This document shows, piece by piece, positions 15,884 to 22,680 of a stretch of DNA of 40,217 bases. The notes beneath the pieces were generated by a model. That model was not told the origin of the DNA and ran no database searches. It worked only from the letters and a program-made list of their open reading frames with translations. Origin of the DNA: Natrinema thermotolerans DSM 11552 (GTDB taxonomy: Archaea > Halobacteriota > Halobacteria > Halobacteriales > Natrialbaceae); the NCBI GenBank assembly GCA_000337115.1, contig AOIR01000034.1:61025-101241 (forward strand), given 5' to 3'. The first letter of the stretch is position 1, and the number at the start of each line of letters is the position of its first letter. The position numbers and the translations under genes are program-made.

Positions 15884-16321
15884 TCAGGCGTCCGGTCGGG
15901 GCATCTCCTCGAGGTCACGGATCCGGGCCGTCTTCTCGACGGCTCGGTACTGCCGTCGCCACGCGTCCCGCGGGAACAGGCCGTTCCGGTCGAACAGGTC
16001 ACGGGCCGCGTCGGTGAGTTCGTAGAACTTGTAGGGGTAGTCCCGAAGCCGCTCCCCGGGTTCGAACGTCCGTTCCCGGACGACGCCGACCGATTCCAGC
16101 GCGTCGAGGTGTCGCCGGATGGCGTCGTCGCTGAGCGGCGGATTCATGTAGTCCAACTCCTCGACGCTCGGGGCACCTTTCGGGTGGCCGACGATGTCCG
16201 CGAGGATGTCGGCCCGCTTCTTGTCGGTCGCCTTCTGGAGCGCCCGCCACGTATCGAACCCCTCGTCGGTAACGCGTCCCGTCCCTTGCGTCGGGTCGGC
16301 TACCGCCGTCTCTGGCCTCAT
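15884..16321 (-). CDS. Winged-helix transcriptional regulator (ArsR-like)
   Basis: The 145-aa protein has a winged-helix DNA-binding domain at about residues 20-110: helices FDTWRALQKATDKKRADILADIVGH, a turn, then the recognition region SVEELDYMNPPLSDDAIRRHLDALESVGVVRERTF, and a wing PGERLRDYPYKFYELTDAARDLFD. The C-terminal 35 residues are helical and basic (RDAWRRQYRAVEKTARIRDLEEM), perhaps for dimerisation. The ATG at 16321 (MRPETAVADP) fits a minus-strand TTTATG TATA at about 16346-16351 as a leaderless start. It is divergent from the NDT/TIR-like gene, and a 26-bp dyad lies between the two promoters, suggesting autoregulation and control of the neighbour. The effector is unknown. Confidence 0.82.
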   Translation of the reverse strand: MRPETAVADPTQGTGRVTDEGFDTWRALQKATDKKRADILADIVGHPKGAPSVEELDYMNPPLSDDAIRRHLDALESVGVVRERTFEPGERLRDYPYKFYELTDAARDLFDRNGLFPRDAWRRQYRAVEKTARIRDLEEMPRPDA

Positions 16322-16360
16322 ACTCCCGTATTGGAGCGCAATCACCATAAACACTTGCAT

Positions 16361-16386
16361 CTAATTGAGTCTGGTACCACAATTAG
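16361..16386. promoter_or_regulatory. Putative operator CTAATTG-N12-CAATTAG between divergent genes
   Basis: The arms 16361-16367 and 16380-16386 are exact 7-bp inverted repeats; the whole dyad is 26 bp. It lies just upstream of the regulator's TATA (16346-16351) and about 30 bp from the plus-strand AATTAATATT TATA (16416-16425) of the divergent gene. This is the usual position for a regulator controlling both directions. Confidence 0.5.
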
Positions 16387-16448
16387 TTCCACAACTGATC
16401 TGGCACTGACCACGCAATTAATATTCTTTCCGGAACGATTCGAGAGCG

Positions 16449-17045
16449 ATGGAACCTGGCGACGATGACGGTGATGGCTCCGAACGCGGTTTCCCGGACG
16501 AAGACGAACTCCTGACTGAACTCGAGGACGTCAGCCTCACTCCGAGCGACCACCAGCGGATCAAGGACCTCGTGAACGGTCCGGAGATGGATCGTATCAG
16601 GGGCTACGATCGCCGCTATCTAGTCGCCGGGGCAGGAGGTGAAACGGGGGCTGCAACCCGACGCGGGATCGTCTACGATCGCCTCGATGCACGGACCGAT
16701 CCGCCGGCGGTCGCGATGCAACTCGAGGACTTCGGGCTCACGCCCGAGGATATCGAGTTGTGGACGCGCGTCTTCGATATCCTCTGTGGACGGGCGACGC
16801 ACATCGTCGCCGTCATCGAGGACTTCGACGGCGGGTACGTCTGGGAACTCGGGTTGCTGTTCGCGCCCACCTATCGCGATAAGACGTGGGTACTGAAACG
16901 ACGCTATCCGGACCCGGAGACCGAGCGAGAACGCTACGACAACGGAATGGCCGCTTCGTACGTCGAACTCCTGCTAACGGGTGACCGTGCATACGAGTGG
17001 CTCGACGCCGACGAACTCCGGGACGTCGTCGACGAAGTCCCGTGA
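16449..17045 (+). CDS. Haloarchaeal hypothetical protein, possible nucleoside deoxyribosyltransferase/TIR-like fold
   Basis: The 198-aa product starts with a 20-residue acidic tail and a helix (LTPSDHQRIKDLVNG). It then alternates strands and helices: RYLVAGAG, a helix RRGIVYDRLDA, AVAMQLEDFGLTPEDIELWTRVFDILCGRATHIVAVIE, then DFDGGYVWELGLLFAPTYRDKTWVLKR. The combination of a glycine loop after strand 1, a VAVIEDFDGG strand-end and a helix with WELG is reminiscent of nucleoside 2-deoxyribosyltransferase and related SLOG/TIR folds, in which a Glu in that helix is catalytic. That is a weak structural guess, not a family assignment. The TATA AATTAATATT (16416-16425) gives a leaderless start at 16449. 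The partner is the divergent winged-helix regulator; the ornithine cyclodeaminase homologue follows 36 bp downstream. Confidence 0.6.
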   Translation: MEPGDDDGDGSERGFPDEDELLTELEDVSLTPSDHQRIKDLVNGPEMDRIRGYDRRYLVAGAGGETGAATRRGIVYDRLDARTDPPAVAMQLEDFGLTPEDIELWTRVFDILCGRATHIVAVIEDFDGGYVWELGLLFAPTYRDKTWVLKRRYPDPETERERYDNGMAASYVELLLTGDRAYEWLDADELRDVVDEVP

Positions 17046-17081
17046 CGCTCGAGCTCCGGATCCGTCGGGCCACATACTGTT

Positions 17082-18035
17082 ATGGGTGCGCCGTCCGACC
17101 GGGCATCCGTGACCGAATTTCCCATCCTCACGGACGGTGACGTCTACTCGCAGTTCGACTACGACGGGGTCGTCGAGGCCGTGCGCGACGCCATCGCCGA
17201 ACGCGCGGCCGGAACGCTCGAGGCCCCGCCGCGCTGGACGGTCCCGGCCGGCGAGGGCGACCTCGTCTTTACCGCGGGGGCCGCGACTGGGCCGACCAAC
17301 GCCGCCGGCTTTCGGGTCTACGAGACCCACGGGACCGGCGACGACCATACGGAACTGGTGGCGGTCTTCGACGCGGCGACCGGCGCGTTCGAGGGCCTGC
17401 TCGCGGGCCACGCCGTTGGCGGGCTTCGGACCGGCGGCATCGGCGGCGTCGCGATTGATGCGCTCGCTCGTCCCGACGCCGAGACGCTGGGGATCCTGGG
17501 CACGGGCTTTCAGGCGCGGGCGCAGGTCGGCGCGGCGTGTGCGACTCGGGACTTCGACGATGTCGCGGTCTACAGCCCGACCCCCGAGAGCCGCGAGTCC
17601 TTCGCCGACACCCTCGAGGGCGAGGTCGAGTCGACCGTTCGCGCGGCCGACGACCCCGAGCCGGTCGTCCGCGAGGCCGACGCGCTCGTCTGTGCGACCA
17701 ATAGCGAAGAGCCCGTGTTCGACCCCGACTGGCTCGAGGCCGGCACCCACGTCACGACGATCGGCCCGCGGTTCGACGACGCCCACGAACTCCCCCTCGA
17801 GGCCGTCGACCGGGCCGACGCGATCGTGACCGACTCGCTCCCGCAGGTCGACGCCTACGACCGCCCCTACATCGCCTCGGGCGCGGACCGCGACCGGATG
17901 GTCGAACTCGCCGCCGTCCTCGAGGACCCTGATCTCGGCCGCCAGCGCGCTGACGACCTCACGCTGTTTTGCTCGGTCGGGCTGGCCGGGACGGAGGTCG
18001 TCCTCGGGAAGCGGTTCCTCGAGCAGTTCGTGTAG
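17082..18035 (+). CDS. Ornithine cyclodeaminase/mu-crystallin family protein
   Basis: The 317-aa member of the OCD/mu-crystallin family is an NAD(P)-binding fold acting on amino or imino acids (ornithine cyclodeaminase, alanine dehydrogenase or ketimine reductase in known members; which one cannot be told here). Landmarks are the N-terminal substrate domain (APPRWTVPAGEGDLVFTAGA), GLLAGHAVGGLRTGGIGGVA at about residues 105-125, the Rossmann motif LGILGTGFQARAQV at about 138, the CATNSEEPVF segment at about 205, and THVTTIGPRFDDAHEL with the conserved Asp of the active site. The alternative GTG start at 17109 would remove nine residues; the ATG at 17082 is preferred, following CATACTGTTATGG. 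Its short spacing suggests it may be co-transcribed with the previous gene. Confidence 0.88.
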   Translation: MGAPSDRASVTEFPILTDGDVYSQFDYDGVVEAVRDAIAERAAGTLEAPPRWTVPAGEGDLVFTAGAATGPTNAAGFRVYETHGTGDDHTELVAVFDAATGAFEGLLAGHAVGGLRTGGIGGVAIDALARPDAETLGILGTGFQARAQVGAACATRDFDDVAVYSPTPESRESFADTLEGEVESTVRAADDPEPVVREADALVCATNSEEPVFDPDWLEAGTHVTTIGPRFDDAHELPLEAVDRADAIVTDSLPQVDAYDRPYIASGADRDRMVELAAVLEDPDLGRQRADDLTLFCSVGLAGTEVVLGKRFLEQFV

Positions 18036-18052
18036 CGGACAGCCCTTCCTCT

Positions 18053-18182
18053 GGGTGGCGCGCGCTGTCGGCCAGCCGAACGTAGTGAGGGTGGTCGACG
18101 ACGTTGCGCGAGGGATGAGTGAGGGAACGGCGTGACCGAACGAATCGGCTGGGGAGGGCGTGGCTACTCCGTGTTGCCAGTT
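18053..18182 (-). repeat. Dispersed intergenic element, copy 1 (inverted relative to 26.8 kb copy)
   Basis: On the minus strand this segment begins TGGCAACACGGAGTAGCCAC and ends GACAGCGCGCGCCACC. Its first 37 bases (18143-18179 on the plus strand) match 26721-26757 at 36 of 37 positions, and its last about 70 bases match 26840-26906 with about 80% identity. It fills most of the gap between the OCD homologue and endA. The plus strand could encode a short peptide with NRLGRAWLLRVA, the same peptide that the other copy can encode, but I do not call a gene. Confidence 0.75.
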
Positions 18183-18257
18183 TGAGCAGGACACTCGTCG
18201 TTTCGTCCTCGTTGCCGGTAGAACGCTCGTCTTCGGTATCGATACCCCGGCCGGTTA

Positions 18258-19334
18258 CTAGGGCGTCAATCGCTCGAGCGACCACCACTCGATCCCGTCG
18301 CCGTCGGCCGCCTCGTCGCCCACCAGCGCGAACACCATCGTCTTCCGGACGCCATGTGCCAGCCGCACGTCCAGCGCCAGATCCCGCGGCTCGAAGACGT
18401 GGTCGGCCGGATGTACCCGCACCAGCAGTTCGGAGTGGCCCAGGTCCTCCACGGACTCCACGTCGGCGTAGGTCCGGAAGTCAGCGCCGAACTTGTAGCC
18501 TGTCTTCGGCACGACGCCGCGCCCCCGCAGGGCCGTGTAGACTTGCAACCGCCGATCGAACCGCTCGCCCTCGACTTCCCGGCCCCGCTCGCGGACCGTC
18601 GTCGGCTCGAGGTCGATCGCCCCCCGTTCGGCGAGATAGGCCGCCTCGAGCAGGGAACACTGCAGCGTCGGCTCGTCGTACTCCCGGCCCTCGAGGGGCT
18701 GGCCGTAGAACGTCCGCTCGTAGAGGTCGAGCGGCGGCTCCCAGACGACCACCCGGTCGGCCAGCAGGTCGGCCTCGCAGCCGTCGGGTAGGTCGGTGTC
18801 AGACCCCGACGTCCCGGTGGGATCGCGCCGATCGACCTCGAAGTAGGTGATCTCGCTCTCCTCGTCGACGACCGCCAGCACGCCCGGCTGGAGTTCGGCG
18901 GCGGGAATGTCCGTCCGCTCGCCGATGATCCGCAGGGCGTAGGCGATCTCGCCGTCGCCGGGGCCTTTCCCCCGCGGGAAGACCGCGAAGTCGGCCGCGC
19001 CGCCCGGCGGGTCGGCCACCCACGGCTTCGCGGCCGGCGAGAGGTAAAAGCCCCGCGAGCGCAGGTCCGCGTAGACCAGAAATCGTACGCCGAAATCGTC
19101 ACCGGGTTCCCGAGCGATGAACTCCCGGAACCCCAACCGCTCGCCCCCGTCGGCGTCGACGACCGCCTCGAGGTCACCCCGGTAGAGCAGATGGGCCGCT
19201 TCCACGGGTGCGAGCGCGATCTCGTTCCCCTCGAGCGGGTAGCCGTACCCCCGCGAGTCGTGATACCGCTGGCGCGCGTCGCCGCCGACCCGGACGACGC
19301 CGTCGGCCGCGTCGAACCGCCCCTCGAGTGTCAT
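18258..19334 (-). CDS. endA: tRNA-splicing endonuclease
   Basis: This 358-aa enzyme cuts pre-tRNA at bulge-helix-bulge introns. The length and two-fold internal similarity (an inactive N-terminal half and an active C-terminal half) correspond to the fused euryarchaeal EndA that forms a homodimer. The catalytic triad is visible in the second half: Tyr289 in ADFRTY, His300 in LGHSELLVRV, and Lys331 in AHGVRKTMVFAL. The N-terminal half retains the corresponding EFIAREPGDDFGVRFLVYADLRSRGFYL fold but not the triad. The ATG at 19334 (MTLEGRFDAADG) was preferred; upstream sequence lies in the non-coding repeat region. A CACTTAGTG TATA-like element is at about 19357-19365. Confidence 0.95.
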   Translation of the reverse strand: MTLEGRFDAADGVVRVGGDARQRYHDSRGYGYPLEGNEIALAPVEAAHLLYRGDLEAVVDADGGERLGFREFIAREPGDDFGVRFLVYADLRSRGFYLSPAAKPWVADPPGGAADFAVFPRGKGPGDGEIAYALRIIGERTDIPAAELQPGVLAVVDEESEITYFEVDRRDPTGTSGSDTDLPDGCEADLLADRVVVWEPPLDLYERTFYGQPLEGREYDEPTLQCSLLEAAYLAERGAIDLEPTTVRERGREVEGERFDRRLQVYTALRGRGVVPKTGYKFGADFRTYADVESVEDLGHSELLVRVHPADHVFEPRDLALDVRLAHGVRKTMVFALVGDEAADGDGIEWWSLERLTP

Positions 19335-19426
19335 GGCCGGGTGTTTGCCGGCCGGCACTAAGTGGCTGCGGATCGATTCCTCTTCGTCGATCGTGAGCGA
19401 GAGATCGCTTCGGATGCAGCCTCCCC

Positions 19427-19535
19427 GAAAGCCCCTGCCTCGCTCCAGTCGCAGGACTCGCTGTGGTCCTCGCCTCACTTCGTTCGGCTGCGGTCCTTGC
19501 GTCGTCCGGCTTCCCGGAGCGAGGCAGCCCCTTTC
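19427..19535. repeat. Intergenic stem-loop element with 20-bp imperfect inverted arms
   Basis: The left arm 19427-19446 and right arm 19516-19535 pair at 17 of 20 positions, with a perfect inner 12-bp stem CTGCCTCGCTCC / GGAGCGAGGCAG. The 69-base interior contains further inverted pieces (AGGAC/GTCCT, CGCAGGAC/GTCCTTGCG). Read on the minus strand it runs from ACTGAAAGGGGC to GGGGCTTTC. This general form recurs in haloarchaeal intergenic DNA as I recall it; no protein gene is convincing here. It lies between endA and the zinc-ribbon gene. Confidence 0.6.
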
Positions 19536-19615
19536 AGTCCCGCCCACCGCAGCGGCGGCTGATCGGGGTGCTGTCGTGGAGGTGTGGTCGAGGGTCGACG
19601 GGACCGGTGGTCGGT

Positions 19616-20392
19616 TCAGTCGTCGGCCGCGGCGTCGCTCTCGAGCGGTCCCTCGAGCGCCCGGTCACAGGTCGCATCGAGACAGCGGATCCCGCTGGCG
19701 GTTTCGAAGGTCGGCAGCCCACAGCCACACTCGCCGTCGACCACGCCGGCGGGGACGGCGAAGCCGATCTCACAGTCGGGATAGTGTTCGCAGCCGGCGA
19801 TGAGCCCGCCCCGCCGGAGGATCCGGAGGTCGCCGTCGCAGTCCGGTTCGGGGCAGTCCCACTCGCGGTCGAAGGCCTCTTTGACCGCCGCGTCGAGCGA
19901 TTCACAGCCCCGATCGAGACAGACGTTGAAGGCCAGCCCGCGCTCGACGCGCATCTTGGGGAGGCCACAGTCGCAGTCACATTGGTCACCTCGGACCGTT
20001 GCGTCGGCGGGGACGCCGTACTCGTCGCCACAGCCGACACAGTGGACCCCGCTCGAGCGCACTAAGGTCCCGTCGCAGTCGGGACAGGTACCGATGGGGG
20101 TCCCGGCCGCCGACGAGGGGTAGTGGGCGAACCCGTCCTGGTCGTGGGCGGCGATCCGCAGCGTCTGGGTGTCCTTCTTGGCGACGAGGGTGAACCCGCC
20201 GGTTCGGTCGCTCGAGACGCTGTCGGCGCGGGTCAGCCACGCGACGGGCTGGTAGCCGTCGGTGTCGTGGACCAACACGGTGTTGTCGGGTTTGACGATC
20301 GTGGTCACTCGACCCCGGTACTCCTCGCGGTCGCCGTTCTCGGCGATGACGGTACAGTCACCCGCAAGCACGCGGATCGCGTCGTCGATCAT
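19616..20392 (-). CDS. NucS-N-terminal-like domain with topoisomerase-type zinc ribbons
   Basis: The 258-aa product has two parts. Residues about 1-90 (LAGDCTVIAENGDREEYRGRV, VKPDNTVLVHDTDGYQPVAW, then VAKKDTQTLRIAAHD) resemble the N-terminal DNA-binding/dimerisation domain of EndoMS/NucS; the catalytic PD-(D/E)xK domain is not there. Residues about 100-245 carry four Cys-rich zinc ribbons: CPDC...CVGC, CDCDCGLPK...CLDRGC, CPEPDCDG...CEHYPDC, CGCGLPTF...CLDATC. They resemble topoisomerase I C4 fingers. The ATG at 20392 (MIDDAIRVL) sits 25 bp after a minus-strand AATTTAAG TATA (20416-20423), so the gene is leaderless. A nucleic-acid-binding role in repair or replication is inferred. Confidence 0.82.
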   Translation of the reverse strand: MIDDAIRVLAGDCTVIAENGDREEYRGRVTTIVKPDNTVLVHDTDGYQPVAWLTRADSVSSDRTGGFTLVAKKDTQTLRIAAHDQDGFAHYPSSAAGTPIGTCPDCDGTLVRSSGVHCVGCGDEYGVPADATVRGDQCDCDCGLPKMRVERGLAFNVCLDRGCESLDAAVKEAFDREWDCPEPDCDGDLRILRRGGLIAGCEHYPDCEIGFAVPAGVVDGECGCGLPTFETASGIRCLDATCDRALEGPLESDAAADD

Positions 20393-20661
20393 GGCCGCGT
20401 TGGCCGCGGTATCGTACTTAAATTCGCGGCCGAGAAACCGGGAGATCGCTATCGCGCGCTCGAATTCGGTCGCTGGTCGATCACGCCATACTGGCACCCG
20501 TTCGCGTTACTGCCGCCGATTGGCACGCGCTGTCGGAATCGCCGCGGGTTCCAACAAGCCGATCCCCAGTGCAGCGAGTACCCAGATGGCGAGGCGGTGA
20601 GGACGACCGCCACGACGATTGTCAGTGGCGAACCGATCGGCCAAGCAACAGCATCGCTGTG

Positions 20662-21327
20662 CTATCCGCTATTTTGCGATGTGTCCTCGTACTCGACCTG
20701 CGTCCCGTTCGCGACCGGTTGGAGGAGATACCGTTCGGTCTGACCGCGACGAACGGGTGTGAAGTCTCCCACGAAGGTCGTCGTCTGGTCCTCGCGGATC
20801 TCGAACCGGTGTTTGAACTGCAGTGGCGCATCCCCGGGCGTTCCGACGTCGGCCTCGCCCCCGTCCTCGAGGACGCCCTCGACGCCCGTCACGTCGAGCT
20901 GGAGGAACTCGTATTCTTGGGCGTCGAGTTCGCGTTCGTCGACTAGCTGCGTGTTCCCGTTTTGCAGTTTCACGAGGTCCGCCTCCTGCGGGTCGTCGAA
21001 CTCGTGGTACTCGCGCCCATCGCTTTCGTCGACATCGCCTTCATCCTGTTCTTCGACGGTCTCGTTCCCGTCTTGCTGCTCGGTAGTCTCGTTGTCCGTG
21101 GAGTCCGTGCCGTCGTCATCGGCGTCGTCGCCGCTCGGTTTGACCCAGATCCCCTGGATCGTGACGATGCATGACTCGAAGTCGGCGATGTCTCCCGGTT
21201 GGTCCGTGACCTGCGTTGCGAGCGTCCCGGTCGCCGCGTTCGCGCCGGTACAGCCCGCTAATCCGATCGATCCTGCCGTTGCGATACCTGCCGATTTGAG
21301 ATACGTCCGTCGATTGAGTTCTGTCAT
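20662..21327 (-). CDS. Tat-exported lipoprotein with DUF4382-like domain
   Basis: The 221-aa product begins MTELNRRTYLKSAGIATAG with the twin-arginine motif (NRRTYLK) and a lipobox LAGC (Cys26), so it should be exported folded by Tat and lipid-anchored outside the membrane. The mature part opens TGTLATQVTDQPGDIADFESC and IVTIQGIWVKP, the signature of the DUF4382 family (beta-sandwich, presumably carbohydrate- or protein-binding; function unknown). A Asp/Glu-rich insertion (about residues 68-100) interrupts it, and the rest is LQLDVTGVEGVLEDG to RRGQTERYLLQPVANGTQVE. A TATA-like GGATTAAGTG is at about 21423-21432, and phased T-tracts (21453-21474) lie directly upstream, a feature shared with the secreted-protein genes further on. 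Confidence 0.85.
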   Translation of the reverse strand: MTELNRRTYLKSAGIATAGSIGLAGCTGANAATGTLATQVTDQPGDIADFESCIVTIQGIWVKPSGDDADDDGTDSTDNETTEQQDGNETVEEQDEGDVDESDGREYHEFDDPQEADLVKLQNGNTQLVDERELDAQEYEFLQLDVTGVEGVLEDGGEADVGTPGDAPLQFKHRFEIREDQTTTFVGDFTPVRRGQTERYLLQPVANGTQVEYEDTSQNSG

Positions 21328-21828
21328 GGGTTTGAATTCGTGTGGTCCGCGTTCGACCGCCGTCCAGTTCCGTGCGTCAGTCGTTTCGTCCCGTTCATCG
21401 CAATTGTCCCTTCTCGGACAGTCACTTAATCCGGATAGTTGATGGCGACGAATTTCGCCGATTTGACCGCATTTACGCGGGTCTTCCGCCTCTCCACAAC
21501 TCGAGCGGCGTCGCCGTGTTCGCGCCGCGACGGTTCGTCGGAGCGCGATTCGTCGATCCCCCGACGGTCGGCCCCAGTCACAGCCATCGGGGTCGTCGAG
21601 ATGTCTCTGAGGTAGTAGTGTACGGACGCGGTCCCTGGCTCACAGCGCGCGTTCGAGACCGTCTCGATGGCGTCCTGTGGCTGCCCTCGTTCGGCAGGTG
21701 CGATTCGGTCGCGATGACGTCGGGACGTGTCTCGTCCCTCTATCCGACGGATTCGTCGGACGGCCTCGTCGCCCAGTGTACTGCTATTCACGGACAACTG
21801 GCTTCGTCGCGACTCGGTCAATACCGTC
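21328..21828. other. 501-bp gene-free interval holding the lipoprotein promoter
   Basis: No convincing gene is seen. The right-to-left promoter of the lipoprotein occupies 21423-21475: TATA-like GGATTAAGTG preceded by T-tracts starting at 21453, 21462 and 21472. A perfect stem TCCGACG-GATT-CGTCGGA lies at 21743-21760, about 70 bp beyond the stop of the next gene (21829), and could be its terminator. The remainder looks like ordinary GC-rich spacer. Confidence 0.45.
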
Positions 21829-22530
21829 TCAGCCGTCACTCGCCGCGCCGTCGGTTCCAGTGTCACCGTCCGCGCGCTCGTCGGACTGCGACTCGCCGTT
21901 TCCGTCGTTCGATCCGTCGGGAGTCGGATCCGCGTTCGTCGATCGGCCAACGTCGTCGCCGGCGATCGAGCGAGCGGTCTCCGCCGTCTCGGGGCCGCCG
22001 AGTTCGCCCGCGCGGTCCCGGAGCGTCCGGATCGCCTCGGCGTCGACCCCGCTGTCGGCGAGCGCTCGGTCGGGGACCTCGCTCGCGGCGGTTTCGGCCG
22101 CGGCGGCCCGGCGCTCGATCCCGCGCATCTCCGCGACGGCCGTCGCGACTTCCGCCCGGTAACGGCCCTCGCTGATCTCGCCAGTCTCACGGGATTCGTT
22201 CAGGGTCGCGAGGCGGTCCTCGAGTTCCGCCAGTCGCTGCCGGCTCTCGTTGACTTCCGTGGCGATGACGGCCGCTTTCGTCTCGTTCGTCTCGGCGCTG
22301 GCGAACCGCACGCCGAAGGCCCGCTCCGAGACGTCGCCCTCGAGTTCGGCGTTCTGGACGCCGACGGCCGCGGCGAACTGTTCACCGGGGGCGATCGAGT
22401 CGTTGCCTTCCTCGTCGGCGGTCCCGTCCTGAGCGCCGCCGTTCGGGGCGACGGTCGCCGCGGCCAGCGGGACCGCGACCGCTGCGACGAGCAGGACCGC
22501 GACGAGCGTGATCGATGTGGGTCGGTTCAT
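21829..22530 (-). CDS. Secreted helical haloarchaeal protein (DUF7096-like)
   Basis: The 233-aa product has a Sec-type signal peptide (NRPTSITLVAVLLVAAVAVPLAAA). After it come a short strand region with PGEQFAAAVGVQNAELEGDVSERAFGVRFA and a long charged helical stretch (ETNETKAAVIATEVNESRQRLAELEDRLATLNESRETGEISEGRYRAEVATAVAEM pattern) with clear coiled-coil heptads. The C-terminus is an acidic, Ser/Asp/Gly low-complexity tail of about 40 residues. I recall this layout as a conserved haloarchaeal secreted family, often beside a membrane helix-turn-helix protein as here, but the family number is from memory. It lies 150 bp downstream of that gene on the same strand. Confidence 0.72.
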   Translation of the reverse strand: MNRPTSITLVAVLLVAAVAVPLAAATVAPNGGAQDGTADEEGNDSIAPGEQFAAAVGVQNAELEGDVSERAFGVRFASAETNETKAAVIATEVNESRQRLAELEDRLATLNESRETGEISEGRYRAEVATAVAEMRGIERRAAAAETAASEVPDRALADSGVDAEAIRTLRDRAGELGGPETAETARSIAGDDVGRSTNADPTPDGSNDGNGESQSDERADGDTGTDGAASDG

Positions 22531-22588
22531 TGGTGGTGGGTGTCGCTCGATCGATACCAGGCGGGGCGAGGACTTGGGGTCATCGACG

Positions 22589-22646
22589 GTTAACGCCGTT
22601 TAACGCTGTTTTCGATCCGCTCCCGTCCGGCGATTTCGACGGTTTT
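22589..22646 (-). promoter_or_regulatory. T-tract repeats upstream of the secreted helical protein gene
   Basis: On the plus strand GGTTAACGCC, GTTTAACGCT and GTTTTCG stand at 22588-22614 in a 9-10 bp rhythm. TTT runs at 22634 and 22643 follow. TTAA-type sequence here could itself be the promoter core. The resemblance to the arrays at 24271-24283 and 25836-25890 is moderate. Confidence 0.35.
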
Positions 22647-22680
22647 CGCTCCGCATCCGTCTCGGTCGGCCCGACGCGAG

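Noticed and set aside
18119-18850. Short peptides with RLGRAWLLRVA from the dispersed element (plus strand here; minus strand at 26377-26766)
   Set aside because: The peptide is conserved only because the DNA element is; no start with a promoter and different extensions in the two copies. Kept as a repeat, not a gene.
20498-20661. Possible small membrane peptide (LAIWVLAALGIGLLEP) on the minus strand
   Set aside because: No start codon with promoter in that frame and no family; probably spacer.
21426-22190. Minus-strand frame through the gap after the secreted helical gene
   Set aside because: It overlaps the real gene in another frame; the gap part is Arg/Ser/Thr-rich, without promoter or motif, and the lipoprotein promoter lies inside it.
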